A stretch of 64,000 bases of DNA from Pseudodesulfovibrio aespoeensis Aspo-2 (lineage in GTDB: Bacteria > Desulfobacterota > Desulfovibrionia > Desulfovibrionales > Desulfovibrionaceae). Each line of letters starts with the position of its first letter. The stretch's first letter is position 1. The notes under the pieces were generated by a model. That model saw only the letters and a program-made list of their open reading frames with translations. It was not told the DNA's origin and did no database searches. Positions 1 through 8,535 of the stretch are shown here, piece after piece. A program made the position numbers and the translations under genes. The stretch lies in contig NC_014844.1 of assembly GCF_000176915.2 (NCBI RefSeq), positions 124,001 to 188,000 of the forward strand, in the 5' to 3' direction.

Positions 1-1065
1 CCAAAAACATAACCTTATTGACATACTGGTCATTGCCGTTTGCGCAGTTATTGCCAATGCTGAGGGGTGGGAGGATATAGAATGCTTTGGAATAACGAGG
101 GAAAAATGGCTGAAAACATTTCTTGAGCTTCCAAATGGCATTCCATCCCACGACACGTTTGCGCGCGTCTTTGCCAGACTGGAGCCCATCGAATTGCAAC
201 AAGCGCTGTCGAGTTGGCTTTCGGCCCTACAGATCGAAATGCGCGGCAAAGTTGTGGCGTTTGATGGAAAGACGGTGCGGCGATCGTTCGATAGGGCAAC
301 GCAAAAAAACTCTCTTCATTTGGTCAACGCATGGCTTTCACAGGACAACCTTATCCTTGGCCAAGTGAAAGTGGATGACAAGTCGAATGAAATTACTGCA
401 ATCCCCAAGCTGCTTGAAATGCTGCATCTTGAAGGTGCAATTGTCACCATTGATGCCATGGGGTGCCAAAAAGCCATAGCCAAGCAGATCGGATCAAAAA
501 AAGCCGACTATGTGCTTGCCGTAAAACAGAACCAGCCAGAACTTTATGAATATATTGATCTTTTGTTTAACGAGTCCAAGGTCAATACATCTTTGCTACA
601 TCAGACGCGCCGGACAATCGATTCCGGCCATGGCCGAATCGAAACCCGTGAATACAGCACCATTGTGGGTGACGATCTTCTGGCAGGAATAACAGGGTGG
701 GACAATCTCAATGCCATCGGCATGGTTGAATCAAAACGCGAAGTTGGCAACACCATATCGAATGAAAAAAGATATTTCATCATGAGTATCAACGGGCACG
801 CTCAACGTTTCGGCGATGCCGTCCGTGAGCACTGGGGGATAGAAAACACAGTCCATTGGGTGCTCGATGTCAGTTTCGGCGAGGACCAAAGTCGTATACG
901 AAAGGATAATTCGCCGGAAAACCTCTCAATGTTGAGGAAAATAGCGCTCAATTGTGTGAAACAAGAGTCTACGAAAACCAGCATGAAGAGAAAGCGCAAA
1001 ATGGCTGGCTGGGACAACTCGTTTCTTATCAAGGTGCTGACTGGAAATTAGATGCGGTTGCCCTG
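1..1065 (+). mobile_element. ISAs1-family insertion sequence, right part
   Basis: The left end lies outside the window. The right end is placed at about 1065, where the sequence TTAGATGCGGTTGCCCTG closes the element just after the transposase stop; this fits the terminal repeat type of ISAs1 elements but cannot be paired with the missing left end. The target duplication therefore cannot be checked. The element stops only 16 bases before the stop codon of the convergent chemotaxis receptor gene. Confidence 0.75.
2..1051 (+). CDS. ISAs1 family transposase (5' end outside window)
   Basis: The frame is open from the first bases of the window and encodes about 349 residues without a start, so the N-terminus is missing. 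The visible part begins with the conserved ILVIAVCAVIANAEGWEDI block and continues through the DDE_Tnp_1-like catalytic region (FDGKTVRRSF, then IDAMGCQKAIAKQI, then REHWGIENTVHWVLDVSFGED). It ends in FLIKVLTGN, as usual for H-repeat/ISAs1 transposases. The family moves DNA by a DDE mechanism. A TTG at 194 could be mistaken for a start but lies inside conserved sequence. No frameshift is seen, so the copy may be active. Confidence 0.9.
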   Translation, partial: QKHNLIDILVIAVCAVIANAEGWEDIECFGITREKWLKTFLELPNGIPSHDTFARVFARLEPIELQQALSSWLSALQIEMRGKVVAFDGKTVRRSFDRATQKNSLHLVNAWLSQDNLILGQVKVDDKSNEITAIPKLLEMLHLEGAIVTIDAMGCQKAIAKQIGSKKADYVLAVKQNQPELYEYIDLLFNESKVNTSLLHQTRRTIDSGHGRIETREYSTIVGDDLLAGITGWDNLNAIGMVESKREVGNTISNEKRYFIMSINGHAQRFGDAVREHWGIENTVHWVLDVSFGEDQSRIRKDNSPENLSMLRKIALNCVKQESTKTSMKRKRKMAGWDNSFLIKVLTGN

Positions 1066-1081
1066 CCCGGAGGCCCAAGCC

Positions 1082-2971
1082 CTAGAAGCGTTCAAATCCG
1101 CTGTCAGCATCCATTTCCAGGGCGATCCCGGTTGTGGCTCCGGGCAGTTGCCTTGCACTGCCAGTGCGCCGGGGGGCGGTCATTGGTCCCTGAGGCCTGG
1201 CTGGCGTCTGCCGCGCCTTGGCCTGTTGGGCGGCCTCATGCGTTTCAACCATGAAGAAGGACATGGCCTGCTGGAGCTGCTGCCCTTGGCCGGACAATTC
1301 CTCGGAAGTCGAGGCCATCTGCTCCGAGGCCGAGGCATTGAGCTGGATGACCTGATCCAGCTGCTGCACGGCTCTGTTGATCTGGTCGGCGCCCGTGTTC
1401 ATCTCGGTGCTGGAGGTGGTGATCTCCTGTACCAGTTCGGCGGTGCGCCTGATATCCGGCACCAGTTGCTGGAGCATTGCGCCCGCCCTGTCTGCCACCG
1501 AGACTGTGGAGGAGGAGAGCTCGCTGATTTCGCTGGCGGCCACGCCGCTGCGCTCGGCCAGCTTGCGCACCTCGGCGGCCACCACGGCGAATCCCTTGCC
1601 GTGCTCGCCTGCGCGCGCGGCCTCGATAGCCGCGTTCAGGGCGAGCAGGTTGGTCTGGCGGGCGATCTCCTCAATGACGGTGATCTTCTCGGCGATGTGC
1701 TTCATGGCGGCCATGGCCTGATTCACGGCCACGCCACTGGCTTCGGCATCGCTGTAGACCTTCTCGGCCAAGGTCTCCGTCTCCCGTGCGTTGTCTGCGT
1801 TTTGCCGGATATTGCCCGACATTTGTTCCATGGTCGCAGAGACCTCTTCCACGCTGGCCGCCTGCTCGGTAGCACCCTGGGAAAGGGAAAATGCCGTGGC
1901 GGAAAGCTCCTCAGACCCGGAGGCCACATTGTCCGTGGCCGCCTGCACCTGATGCACAACTCCGCGCAGCTTGGTGACCATGTCGTTGAGCGCCCTGGCC
2001 AACATGCCGATCTCGTCCTTCTGGTCGATGTCGAGCATCCGGGTGAAGTCACCCTGGCTCATGGTCTGGGCAAAGGCCACGCCAAGGAGTACCGGGCGGG
2101 TGATGGCCCTGGTGATGGTCATGGCGGCGATCAGCCCCAAGAGCAGGCTCAAACAAGAGATGGCAAGGAGCAGCATGTTGGAAAAATTCATTTCGTCGAG
2201 CATCAGCGTCTTCTGGTCCGCCCGCGCGACAGCGCAGACCTCCATGGCCTTTCTGGCAGCGTCGACCATTTGCCCGTCCGCCTGGATTTCCGCAGCCAGG
2301 GCGAGGCTATAGCTGTCGAGCACGGCTCTGAACCGCTCTACTGCGGCGGCAACGGGCGCGTGGCCCAGTGTCCCTGCCAGGGCAAGTGCTTCGTCCAGAT
2401 GGCCTGTTGCCAGGGCGAGATCCTCCTTGCCGCGGGAGAGGAAATACGCCCGTGCCTCCATCTGGGCCCGGTCCACCAGCCCCATGAAGGAGAGGATGGA
2501 CCGAAGGGATGCATCGTCGCTGTCGGCGATGAGCCCGTCAGCCAGGGCGATCAGGTCGTGCCCGGCCTGGGTGGTCTCGCTGCGGATGCGCGTCTGGTTG
2601 CCGATGGCTGTTACCAGCGCATCAAAAGCCTGCTGGTATGCCGCGACCGAGGCGGCGACTTCGTCCATCTGGGCCTGGTTCGCAGGGTTCACGAACTTGT
2701 CCTTGGTGGTCTGCGCCTGATTGATCAATGTCGTGACGGTGTCGTGTACTCGATTGGCGTATTTCATATCGCCACGGATGATGTAGTTCTTTTCATCGCG
2801 CCTGCACTCCAGGATGAGCCGGACGAGTTCGCTGACATCGTCGGCCTTGTCCACACGGTCGACAACGGAAAGCATCCCGCGCCAGCCGACAAAGGCGACA
2901 ACCGCAGCCAGAATGAGAACCGTACCGAAACTGAAACCGAGCTTCATCGCCAAACGAAGATTTTTCAACAT
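1082..2971 (-). CDS. methyl-accepting chemotaxis protein, HBM-type sensor
   Basis: This is a 629-residue transmembrane chemoreceptor. Segments in order: an N-terminal membrane helix (about residues 10-30), a long periplasmic helical region that begins [20 protein letters not shown], as in helical bimodular (HBM) sensors, a second membrane helix, a HAMP linker, and a cytoplasmic signalling domain with the near-invariant hairpin tip ([20 protein letters not shown]). HBM receptors usually bind small organic acids; the ligand here is unknown. The start at 2971 ([10 protein letters not shown]) has an AAGGGAG ribosome site; a longer reading to 3067 would run through the promoter. There is no CheR/CheB-tethering pentapeptide at the C-terminus. 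It is divergent from the hybrid kinase at 3294 and has its own sigma-54-like promoter at 3016-3031. Confidence 0.93.
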   Translation of the reverse strand: MLKNLRLAMKLGFSFGTVLILAAVVAFVGWRGMLSVVDRVDKADDVSELVRLILECRRDEKNYIIRGDMKYANRVHDTVTTLINQAQTTKDKFVNPANQAQMDEVAASVAAYQQAFDALVTAIGNQTRIRSETTQAGHDLIALADGLIADSDDASLRSILSFMGLVDRAQMEARAYFLSRGKEDLALATGHLDEALALAGTLGHAPVAAAVERFRAVLDSYSLALAAEIQADGQMVDAARKAMEVCAVARADQKTLMLDEMNFSNMLLLAISCLSLLLGLIAAMTITRAITRPVLLGVAFAQTMSQGDFTRMLDIDQKDEIGMLARALNDMVTKLRGVVHQVQAATDNVASGSEELSATAFSLSQGATEQAASVEEVSATMEQMSGNIRQNADNARETETLAEKVYSDAEASGVAVNQAMAAMKHIAEKITVIEEIARQTNLLALNAAIEAARAGEHGKGFAVVAAEVRKLAERSGVAASEISELSSSTVSVADRAGAMLQQLVPDIRRTAELVQEITTSSTEMNTGADQINRAVQQLDQVIQLNASASEQMASTSEELSGQGQQLQQAMSFFMVETHEAAQQAKARQTPARPQGPMTAPRRTGSARQLPGATTGIALEMDADSGFERF

Positions 2972-3015
2972 GGGAACTCCCTTGTCTGTAGCATTCATCA
3001 CGCAAGAACAGGGAC

Positions 3016-3031
3016 TGCACAAGGTGTGCCA
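3016..3031 (-). promoter_or_regulatory. sigma-54-type promoter for the chemoreceptor
   Basis: On the minus strand the site reads TGGCAC-ACCTT-GTGCA. The GG and GC pairs are exactly 10 bases apart as RpoN requires, with one mismatch in the -12 element. It lies about 45 bases upstream of the ATG at 2971. An ATCGCGCAA box (reading TTGCGCGAT on this strand) sits 3 bases upstream of the -24 element. Confidence 0.65.
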
Positions 3032-3214
3032 CATATCGCGCAAAAATCGCCAGACGACCCCCTGCAATCATTGGAATAAAATATCAAATCGCGCAAGCCG
3101 CCATGGCGGACAGAGACCGCGGGCCAGTACTCCCACCCCAGGAGCGGCCCGCCTGTTCCCCAGACATCGCGTCGACCGGCTCCTGTTTGAACATCGCGCC
3201 AGGGCACATCGGCA

Positions 3215-3230
3215 TGGCACCCAAATTGCT
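3215..3230 (+). promoter_or_regulatory. sigma-54 promoter for the hybrid kinase
   Basis: TGGCAC-CCAAA-TTGCT matches the RpoN consensus at every defined position and has the GG-N10-GC spacing. Transcription would begin near 3241, leaving a leader of about 53 bases before the ATG at 3294. Confidence 0.8.
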
Positions 3231-3293
3231 TCGACAGCGAAACGTGCAGGGCCATCTGACCTTGCGACAACAGGTAAAAAACAGGTGCAGACG

Positions 3294-4844
3294 ATGAAGG
3301 CAGGCAAGGCGACAATAGAGGCGCTTTTGAACGCGACCGAGGATTCGGGAATCCTCATAGATCTGGATGGCCGCTTCATCGCGCTGAACAATGAGGCTGC
3401 GCGCCGCAGGAACACGACCGTTGAGGCGTTGATCGGCAAGAGCCTCTATGCATACCTGGATCAGACGGTGGCCGAGCAGCGGAGGGCCTGCATCCGGGAG
3501 GTCGTCATGACCAAGACGCCCAATTGCGCCGAGGAGTGGATCGGCGACCGGTGCTACCGCGTCAGTTTCTACCCGGTGATCGACGATACCGGGGATGTGG
3601 TGCAGGTGGCGAGCTATTCGCGCGATCGCACCGAGACCAAGCACCATGAAGCCGAGCTGATCCGCGCCAAGGAGATGGCGGAGTCCGCCAGCATGGCCAA
3701 AACGCAATTCCTCTCAAACATGAGCCACGAACTCAGAACGCCGCTCAACGGTATCCTGGGGATTTCCCAGGTCGCCTTGGGCGAACCCCTGGATATGGAA
3801 ACCAGAAACAACTTCGAGATGATACATGAAAGCGGGCTGAGGCTGCTCAACGTGCTGAACAACCTCTTGGATCTGGCGGCCATCGAAAGGCGTTCCATCG
3901 AGCCGGTGGTCAGGGAGTTCGATCTGTCCGGGCTGCTCTCCTCCACACGCAAATCCTTCTCGCTTCAGGCCAACCTGAACCGTGTCGAGTTGCTCTTCGC
4001 CGTGGACCCCGACCTGCCGTGCTGCTGGTTCGGCGACGAGCACCGGCTGGGGCAAATCCTTTCCAATCTCATCTCCAACTCGCTGCAATGCACGCGCGAG
4101 GGCGTTGTCAGAGTGACTGTGACCGGGGAAGGGCGCAGGCGGAGCGGCAGACCGGACTGCGCCGGTTGGCAGGATGTGCGCTTCGTCGTGGAGGACACCG
4201 GTCCGGGAATAGACGAACAGTTCCTCTCCACCATATTCGACAGTTTCAGCATCGCCGAGCAGGTCATGACCAAGCGATACAGCGGGGCGGGTGTGGGCCT
4301 GAGCATCGTCAGGGCTCTGGTCGAGATGATGGGCGGGTCCATCCGGGTGCAGTCCTGTCGTGGTCAGGGTACCGAGGTGGCTTTCTTCATACCTCTGGCA
4401 GAGTCGGGCAATGACTGCGGGGAATCCGGGAGGCTGTCGCCCTGTCTGATTATTCCCGGTATGAAGCTGGCCAATATCCTGGTGGTCGATGACGACCCTA
4501 TCAACCTGTTCACGACCACGAGGATGCTTGTCCGCAGCGGCTTCAGCGTCCGCGAGGCGGCCAACGGGGCCGAGGCTTTGGATATCCTGCGCAGCCACGC
4601 CATCGACCTGATCCTCATGGATATCCAGATGCCGGTCATGGACGGGTTCCAGGCCGCGAGCCACATCCGCAATGGCGAGGTGCCTGGCGTGGATCGACAT
4701 ATCCCCATCATCGCCCTGACAGCCTACGGCGCGCATGGCGACTGCGACCGCTTTGCCCGGCACGGGATCAACGACTTCATCACCAAACCGATCTCCCCAT
4801 CCGGGCTCGACAGCATCCTTGCTCGCCACCTGGCTTCGGCCTGA
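3294..4844 (+). CDS. hybrid sensor histidine kinase / response regulator
   Basis: This 516-residue protein has no membrane segment, so it should be cytoplasmic. Domains in order: a PAS sensor (about residues 5-115, with GILIDLDGRFIALNN), a HisKA dimerisation domain with the phospho-acceptor in FLSNMSHELRTPLNG, an HATPase_c domain (VEDTGPGIDEQ, then GAGVGLSIVRALVEMMGG), and a C-terminal receiver (NILVVDDDPINLF, phospho-Asp in LILMDIQMPVMDG). The start at 3294 follows an AGGTG ribosome site and lies downstream of the consensus sigma-54 promoter; the same frame is open further upstream but without a credible start. A receiver fused behind the kinase suggests a phosphorelay, so an Hpt partner is expected elsewhere. 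A strong terminator follows. Confidence 0.92.
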   Translation: MKAGKATIEALLNATEDSGILIDLDGRFIALNNEAARRRNTTVEALIGKSLYAYLDQTVAEQRRACIREVVMTKTPNCAEEWIGDRCYRVSFYPVIDDTGDVVQVASYSRDRTETKHHEAELIRAKEMAESASMAKTQFLSNMSHELRTPLNGILGISQVALGEPLDMETRNNFEMIHESGLRLLNVLNNLLDLAAIERRSIEPVVREFDLSGLLSSTRKSFSLQANLNRVELLFAVDPDLPCCWFGDEHRLGQILSNLISNSLQCTREGVVRVTVTGEGRRRSGRPDCAGWQDVRFVVEDTGPGIDEQFLSTIFDSFSIAEQVMTKRYSGAGVGLSIVRALVEMMGGSIRVQSCRGQGTEVAFFIPLAESGNDCGESGRLSPCLIIPGMKLANILVVDDDPINLFTTTRMLVRSGFSVREAANGAEALDILRSHAIDLILMDIQMPVMDGFQAASHIRNGEVPGVDRHIPIIALTAYGAHGDCDRFARHGINDFITKPISPSGLDSILARHLASA

Positions 4845-4861
4845 CCCTCCCCTCGACACCC

Positions 4862-4909
4862 AATCTCGCAAGGACTGGCTGGCAGCCGCCAGGTCTTGCG
4901 AGATTTTTT
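4862..4909 (+). terminator. Rho-independent terminator after the hybrid kinase
   Basis: AATCTCGCAAG (4862-4872) pairs perfectly with CTTGCGAGATT (4895-4905), with further inner pairing, followed by a T-run. It starts 17 bases after the hybrid kinase stop. Confidence 0.88.
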
Positions 4910-4966
4910 GCGCGTATTTAAACAAGTAATTCAGCTGTTTATCGCGCCAATGGCCGGGGTGGAATT

Positions 4967-4982
4967 TGGAATGGATGTTGCT
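4967..4982 (+). promoter_or_regulatory. possible sigma-54 promoter for the 5039-8522 operon
   Basis: TGGAAT-GGATG-TTGCT has the GG-N10-GC spacing and a perfect -12 element but a weak -24 element. A partial box (ATCGCGCCAA, 4941-4950) lies 16 bases upstream. The position, about 57 bases before the ATG at 5039, fits a promoter. Confidence 0.45.
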
Positions 4983-5038
4983 CATCTCCAGACATGGCCC
5001 TGGTGCCGCAACTGTATCGTGCTCAGGGGGCGCGCAAC

Positions 5039-6694
5039 ATGATCGACAAGAAATACTCGGGGCTTCGCTGGAAGATAATCGGCGGAACCATGGCTTTCTC
5101 CCTCATTCCCCTTTTTGCGATCGGGCTGTTCGTCCACAACGACTTCCAGAGTGCCTACCACGCCAAGATCACCAAGAACCTCTCCACCATGGTCGAGGAC
5201 AAGCAGCGCGCGCTGGACATGTTCCTGAACGAGCGCGCCGCCCAGTTGCGGACCATTCTCTATTCCCACTCCCCTGACAGTCTGGCCGACAAGACCTATC
5301 TCCAGAATCTGTTCAACGCCACGCAAACCAGCGCGCAATCCTTTGTGGACATGGGGTTCATCGACCAGCAGGGGGCGCATCTGGCTTATGTCGGCCCCTT
5401 TGCGCTTGGCGAGGTCAACTACCGTGAGGCGGAATGGTTCCAGAAGACCCTGCTCAAGGGCATCAACATCAGCGACGTGTTCATGGGGTTTCGGAAGTAT
5501 CCCCATTTTGTCATTGCCGTGTCCCGAAATGAGAATGGAAAGACCTGGGTGCTGCGGGCCACCATCGACTCGGATGTTTTCGACCGGCTGGTCCAGGCCG
5601 TCCAGGTGGGCCGCCGCGGCGACGCCTTTGTCGTCAACGAGAACAACCTGCTGCAAACCCATTCCCGCTTTCTGGGGCCGATCCTGGAGACTTCCCCGTT
5701 GCCGACCCAGCCGCGCTTCAAGGGAGTGCGGGTGGAGCATATAACCCTTGCGGGCCGGAACATGTTCCTTGGCACCACCTGGCTCGACAGCCTGCGCTGG
5801 CGGCTGGTCATTCTGGAGGATCCTGCCGAGGAGCTCTCGTCCCTGTGGCGGACCACATGGCTCCTGGTCGGTGTCTGTCTGATCGGGGTGCTCGTCATCT
5901 TCCTGGGCGCAACGCTCATGGCCCAGGCCATCGTGCGCAAGGTCATGCTGGCAGACCGGGAAAAGGCGATTCTTGACGCGTCCCTGATGCAGTCGAGCAA
6001 GATGGCCGCCCTGGGCAAGCTCGCGGCGGGTGTGGCCCATGAGGTCAACAATCCGCTGACCCTCATCCGCGAGGGCGCGGGCTGGCTCAAGGACATGCTC
6101 GCCGATGAAGATCCGCAGACCATGAAGAACCATGCCGAATTCGCTCGCAGCCTGGACATGATCGAGCTCCACGTAGACCGGGCTCGCGAGGTCACCCACC
6201 GCATGCTCGGCTTCGGGCGGCGCATGGAACCCCTGCAGGAGAACGTGGACCTCAATGTCCTGGCTGAGCAGACCATCCGTTTTCTGCGTCAGGAGGCCCT
6301 GCACCGCAATATCGCCATCACCACTGACATGTCCGGGAACCTGCCCAGGGTGACCACGGACGGCAATCAGTTGCAGCAGGTGATCCTGAACATCCTGGAC
6401 AATGCGCTGGATGCCGTGGGCCAGCAGGGAGAGATATGGGTGGGCACCGGAACCGACGATGAGCGGGACGAGGTGTTCCTGAGCATCCGGGACACCGGGC
6501 CGGGCATGCCCTGCGAGACCATGGAACACATCTTCGAACCATTCTACACCACCAAGGCCGTGGGTGAGGGAACCGGACTCGGCCTCTCCATCTGCTTCAG
6601 CATCATTGAGAAGCTCGGCGGCCATATCGAGGTCCAAAGCGCGCAAGGCGAGGGATCGACATTCACCATCCGCCTGCCCAGACAGCGGGCGTGA
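5039..6694 (+). CDS. membrane sensor histidine kinase, Cache-type sensor
   Basis: This is a 551-residue inner-membrane kinase. An N-terminal membrane helix (about residues 15-35) is followed by a periplasmic region of roughly 240 residues with Cache-like features (QSFVDMGFIDQQGAHLAYVGPF, then WVLRATIDSDVF), a second helix (WLLVGVCLIGVLVIFLGATL), a HisKA domain (KLAAGVAHEVNNPLTLI) and an HATPase_c domain (NILDNALDAVG, IRDTGPGMP, GTGLGLSICFSIIEKLGG). I chose ATG 5039 because CAGGGGG lies 9 bases upstream; an ATG at 4994 in the same frame would add 15 residues. It leads an operon with the regulator at 6712 and the second kinase-regulator pair. The ligand is unknown. Confidence 0.92.
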   Translation: MIDKKYSGLRWKIIGGTMAFSLIPLFAIGLFVHNDFQSAYHAKITKNLSTMVEDKQRALDMFLNERAAQLRTILYSHSPDSLADKTYLQNLFNATQTSAQSFVDMGFIDQQGAHLAYVGPFALGEVNYREAEWFQKTLLKGINISDVFMGFRKYPHFVIAVSRNENGKTWVLRATIDSDVFDRLVQAVQVGRRGDAFVVNENNLLQTHSRFLGPILETSPLPTQPRFKGVRVEHITLAGRNMFLGTTWLDSLRWRLVILEDPAEELSSLWRTTWLLVGVCLIGVLVIFLGATLMAQAIVRKVMLADREKAILDASLMQSSKMAALGKLAAGVAHEVNNPLTLIREGAGWLKDMLADEDPQTMKNHAEFARSLDMIELHVDRAREVTHRMLGFGRRMEPLQENVDLNVLAEQTIRFLRQEALHRNIAITTDMSGNLPRVTTDGNQLQQVILNILDNALDAVGQQGEIWVGTGTDDERDEVFLSIRDTGPGMPCETMEHIFEPFYTTKAVGEGTGLGLSICFSIIEKLGGHIEVQSAQGEGSTFTIRLPRQRA

Positions 6695-6711
6695 ACAGGG
6701 AGGTCGCGGCA

Positions 6712-7116
6712 ATGGAAGACAAGATAACGGTCCTGGCCGTCGATGACGAGCCCTACTTTCTCGAACTGTTCGCCAACCGGTTCAGGCGGCGCGGCATCGA
6801 GGTGCTCACGGCACAAAACGGCAAGGACGCCCTTGAGATTCTCGCCGCGCATTCTGTGGACGTGGTCGTGCTCGACGTGCTCATGCCGGGCATGGACGGC
6901 ATCGAGACCCTCAAGGAGATCAAGAAGCGCCACCCGCTCATGGAGGTCATCATGCTCACCGGGCACAGCTCGGCGGACATGGGGCTCAAGGGCATGCGCC
7001 ACGGGGCATACGATTACGTCATGAAGCCGTTTCGCATCGACGACCTGCTGGGCCGCATCCAGCGTGCCCACGAACGCCGTCGGCTCAATCTGACCTGCGC
7101 CGGGGAACAGGCATGA
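6712..7116 (+). CDS. single-domain response regulator
   Basis: A 134-residue stand-alone receiver: the acidic pocket is VLAVDDEPYFLELF, the phospho-Asp lies in VVVLDVLMPGMDG, the switch Thr in VIMLTGHSS and the Lys in YVMKPFR. There is no output domain, so it probably passes a signal by protein contact or phosphotransfer. ATG 6712 is preceded by AGGGAGG (6697-6703); a GTG at 6691 overlaps the stop of the upstream kinase but has no ribosome site of its own. It overlaps the next kinase gene by ATGA. Confidence 0.92.
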   Translation: MEDKITVLAVDDEPYFLELFANRFRRRGIEVLTAQNGKDALEILAAHSVDVVVLDVLMPGMDGIETLKEIKKRHPLMEVIMLTGHSSADMGLKGMRHGAYDYVMKPFRIDDLLGRIQRAHERRRLNLTCAGEQA

Positions 7117-8114
7117 GCCCCCTGCGGTCACTAGCGTCTGCGGCCCGCCCGTCGGCCCGCCTGTCGACCATGTCGGCCCGCATGGGCCTGGCGGCCCTGG
7201 CCTGCGGCCTGGCCCTGGCAGCCGCCGGGCTTGACGGCCCGTTCGCGCTCGTCGCGGCCCTGGGCGCTGCCGCATCGTCCATCCTAGCTGTCGCATGCCC
7301 GTGCCCCATGGGTCCCGATGCCGGGAGGCAGCCGGACACGGACATGGACACGGACACGGACATGGACGACCTCCTGATCCATTCCCAGAAAATGTCCGTG
7401 CTCGGAGAGCTTTCCTCGGGCATCGCCCACGAGATCAACACCCCGCTGGGGATCATCGGACAGGAGACCGAACTCCTGCACATGCTGGCTGGCCGGTCCG
7501 AATACGCCGCGCTGCAAAGCCGCCCGGAACTTTGGGATCGCATCGACCAGATCTCGACCCAGGTGGAGCGGTGCGGCGAGATCACCCACCAGTTGCTCGA
7601 CTTCGCGCGCAAGACCAGGGCCGTGCTCCAGACGGTCAATCTGGGCGAACTGGTGGAGGACATGATCCGGCTCGTGGAGCGGGAGGCAGGATACCAGAAT
7701 ATACAGATCAAGCGGCACTTCCATGACCAGGGTCGGATCATCTCGACCGATCCGGCCCTGGTGCGCCAAGTGGTGCTCAACCTGTTGCAAAACGGTGTGC
7801 AGGCTGTGGGGCACGACGGCACGGTCACCGCCAGTACGCGGGTATCGCCGGAGCGCGCCGAGATTCAGGTGTCCGATACCGGGTGCGGCATAGCCCCGGA
7901 GAATCTGCAACGGATATTCGATCCATTTTTCACCACCAAGCCGCCGGGCCAGGGCACAGGTCTCGGGTTGTCCATCTGCCTGAAGATCGTGCACCGGCTG
8001 GGCGGCCATATCCGGGTCAGAAGCAAGCCGGGCCAGGGGGCCGAGTTTACCCTGCTCCTGCCGGTCGGTGAGCCTGATTCGACATGTGCAACCGACAACC
8101 GCCCGAGCACCTAA
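7113..8114 (+). CDS. sensor histidine kinase with short membrane anchor
   Basis: This 333-residue kinase starts on an ATGA overlap with the preceding regulator. Two hydrophobic stretches (about residues 25-45 and 47-63) form a hairpin anchor with almost no periplasmic loop, so it probably senses a membrane or cytoplasmic signal, or takes input from partner proteins. An acidic linker built from D-T-D-M repeats (residues 75-86) leads to HisKA (ELSSGIAHEINTPLGII) and HATPase_c (NLLQNGVQAVG, VSDTGCGIAPENL, GTGLGLSICLKIVHRLGG). It is closely coupled to the regulator at 8127. Confidence 0.9.
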   Translation: MSPLRSLASAARPSARLSTMSARMGLAALACGLALAAAGLDGPFALVAALGAAASSILAVACPCPMGPDAGRQPDTDMDTDTDMDDLLIHSQKMSVLGELSSGIAHEINTPLGIIGQETELLHMLAGRSEYAALQSRPELWDRIDQISTQVERCGEITHQLLDFARKTRAVLQTVNLGELVEDMIRLVEREAGYQNIQIKRHFHDQGRIISTDPALVRQVVLNLLQNGVQAVGHDGTVTASTRVSPERAEIQVSDTGCGIAPENLQRIFDPFFTTKPPGQGTGLGLSICLKIVHRLGGHIRVRSKPGQGAEFTLLLPVGEPDSTCATDNRPST

Positions 8115-8126
8115 AAGGAGAAGGTC

Positions 8127-8522
8127 ATGAGTGAAAAGACAACGGTTCTGGTCGTGGACGACGAAGAGCGTTTTGCGAGTAACATGGTCACGCTGCTCCA
8201 GGAGCACGATCTGGCCGCCAGGGCGGTCCACTCCGGCGAGGAGGCCTTGGACATGCTCCAGCGCGAGGACTTCGACGTGATCCTGCTGGATGTCAAGATG
8301 CCCGGCCTCTCCGGCATCGGCACCCTTGAAAAGCTGAACAGGATGGGCGTGGACAGCAAGGTGATCGTGCTCACCGGTCACGCTTCGGTGGACGACGCCG
8401 TGACCCTGCTCGACCTGGGCGCGGTGGATTATCTGCTCAAGCCCTCCAAGACCCACAAGGTGCTGGAGATGATCCGGCTGGCCAAGGAGGGCAGGGACCT
8501 GCAAAAGCAGGCCGGCAAGTGA
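8127..8522 (+). CDS. single-domain response regulator
   Basis: A 131-residue receiver with pocket VLVVDDEERFASN, phospho-Asp in VILLDVKMPGLSG, switch Thr in VIVLTGHAS and Lys in YLLKPSKTHKV. There is no DNA-binding output. Its AAAAGGAGAAGGTC leader gives a strong ribosome site. It is the last gene of the 5039-8522 operon and converges on the PEP-synthase-like gene 13 bases away. Confidence 0.92.
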   Translation: MSEKTTVLVVDDEERFASNMVTLLQEHDLAARAVHSGEEALDMLQREDFDVILLDVKMPGLSGIGTLEKLNRMGVDSKVIVLTGHASVDDAVTLLDLGAVDYLLKPSKTHKVLEMIRLAKEGRDLQKQAGK

Positions 8523-8535
8523 CCGGTCCTGGCCG

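Larger units (their letters stand above)
2972..3293. promoter_or_regulatory. divergent regulatory region, receptor / hybrid kinase
   Basis: This 322-bp gap holds two sigma-54-type promoters in opposite directions (3016-3031 on minus, 3215-3230 on plus). The 9-mer ATCGCGCAA occurs at 3035-3043 and 3088-3096, and a one-mismatch copy (ATCACGCAA) at 2997-3005. The same 9-mer appears twice near the sigma-54 promoter at 13808, so it is a candidate activator or repressor site. No coding sequence is supported here. Confidence 0.6.

Noticed and set aside
1052..3079. Long open frame on plus opposite the chemoreceptor gene
   Set aside because: Gly/His/Leu-rich composition without domains; it is the antisense frame of a clear MCP gene in GC-rich DNA.
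7333..7368. Short tandem repeat (GGACACGGACAT units) as a phase-variation tract
   Set aside because: It is an in-frame acidic linker in a kinase with 6-base units, so length changes would not shift frame; probably only a flexible linker.
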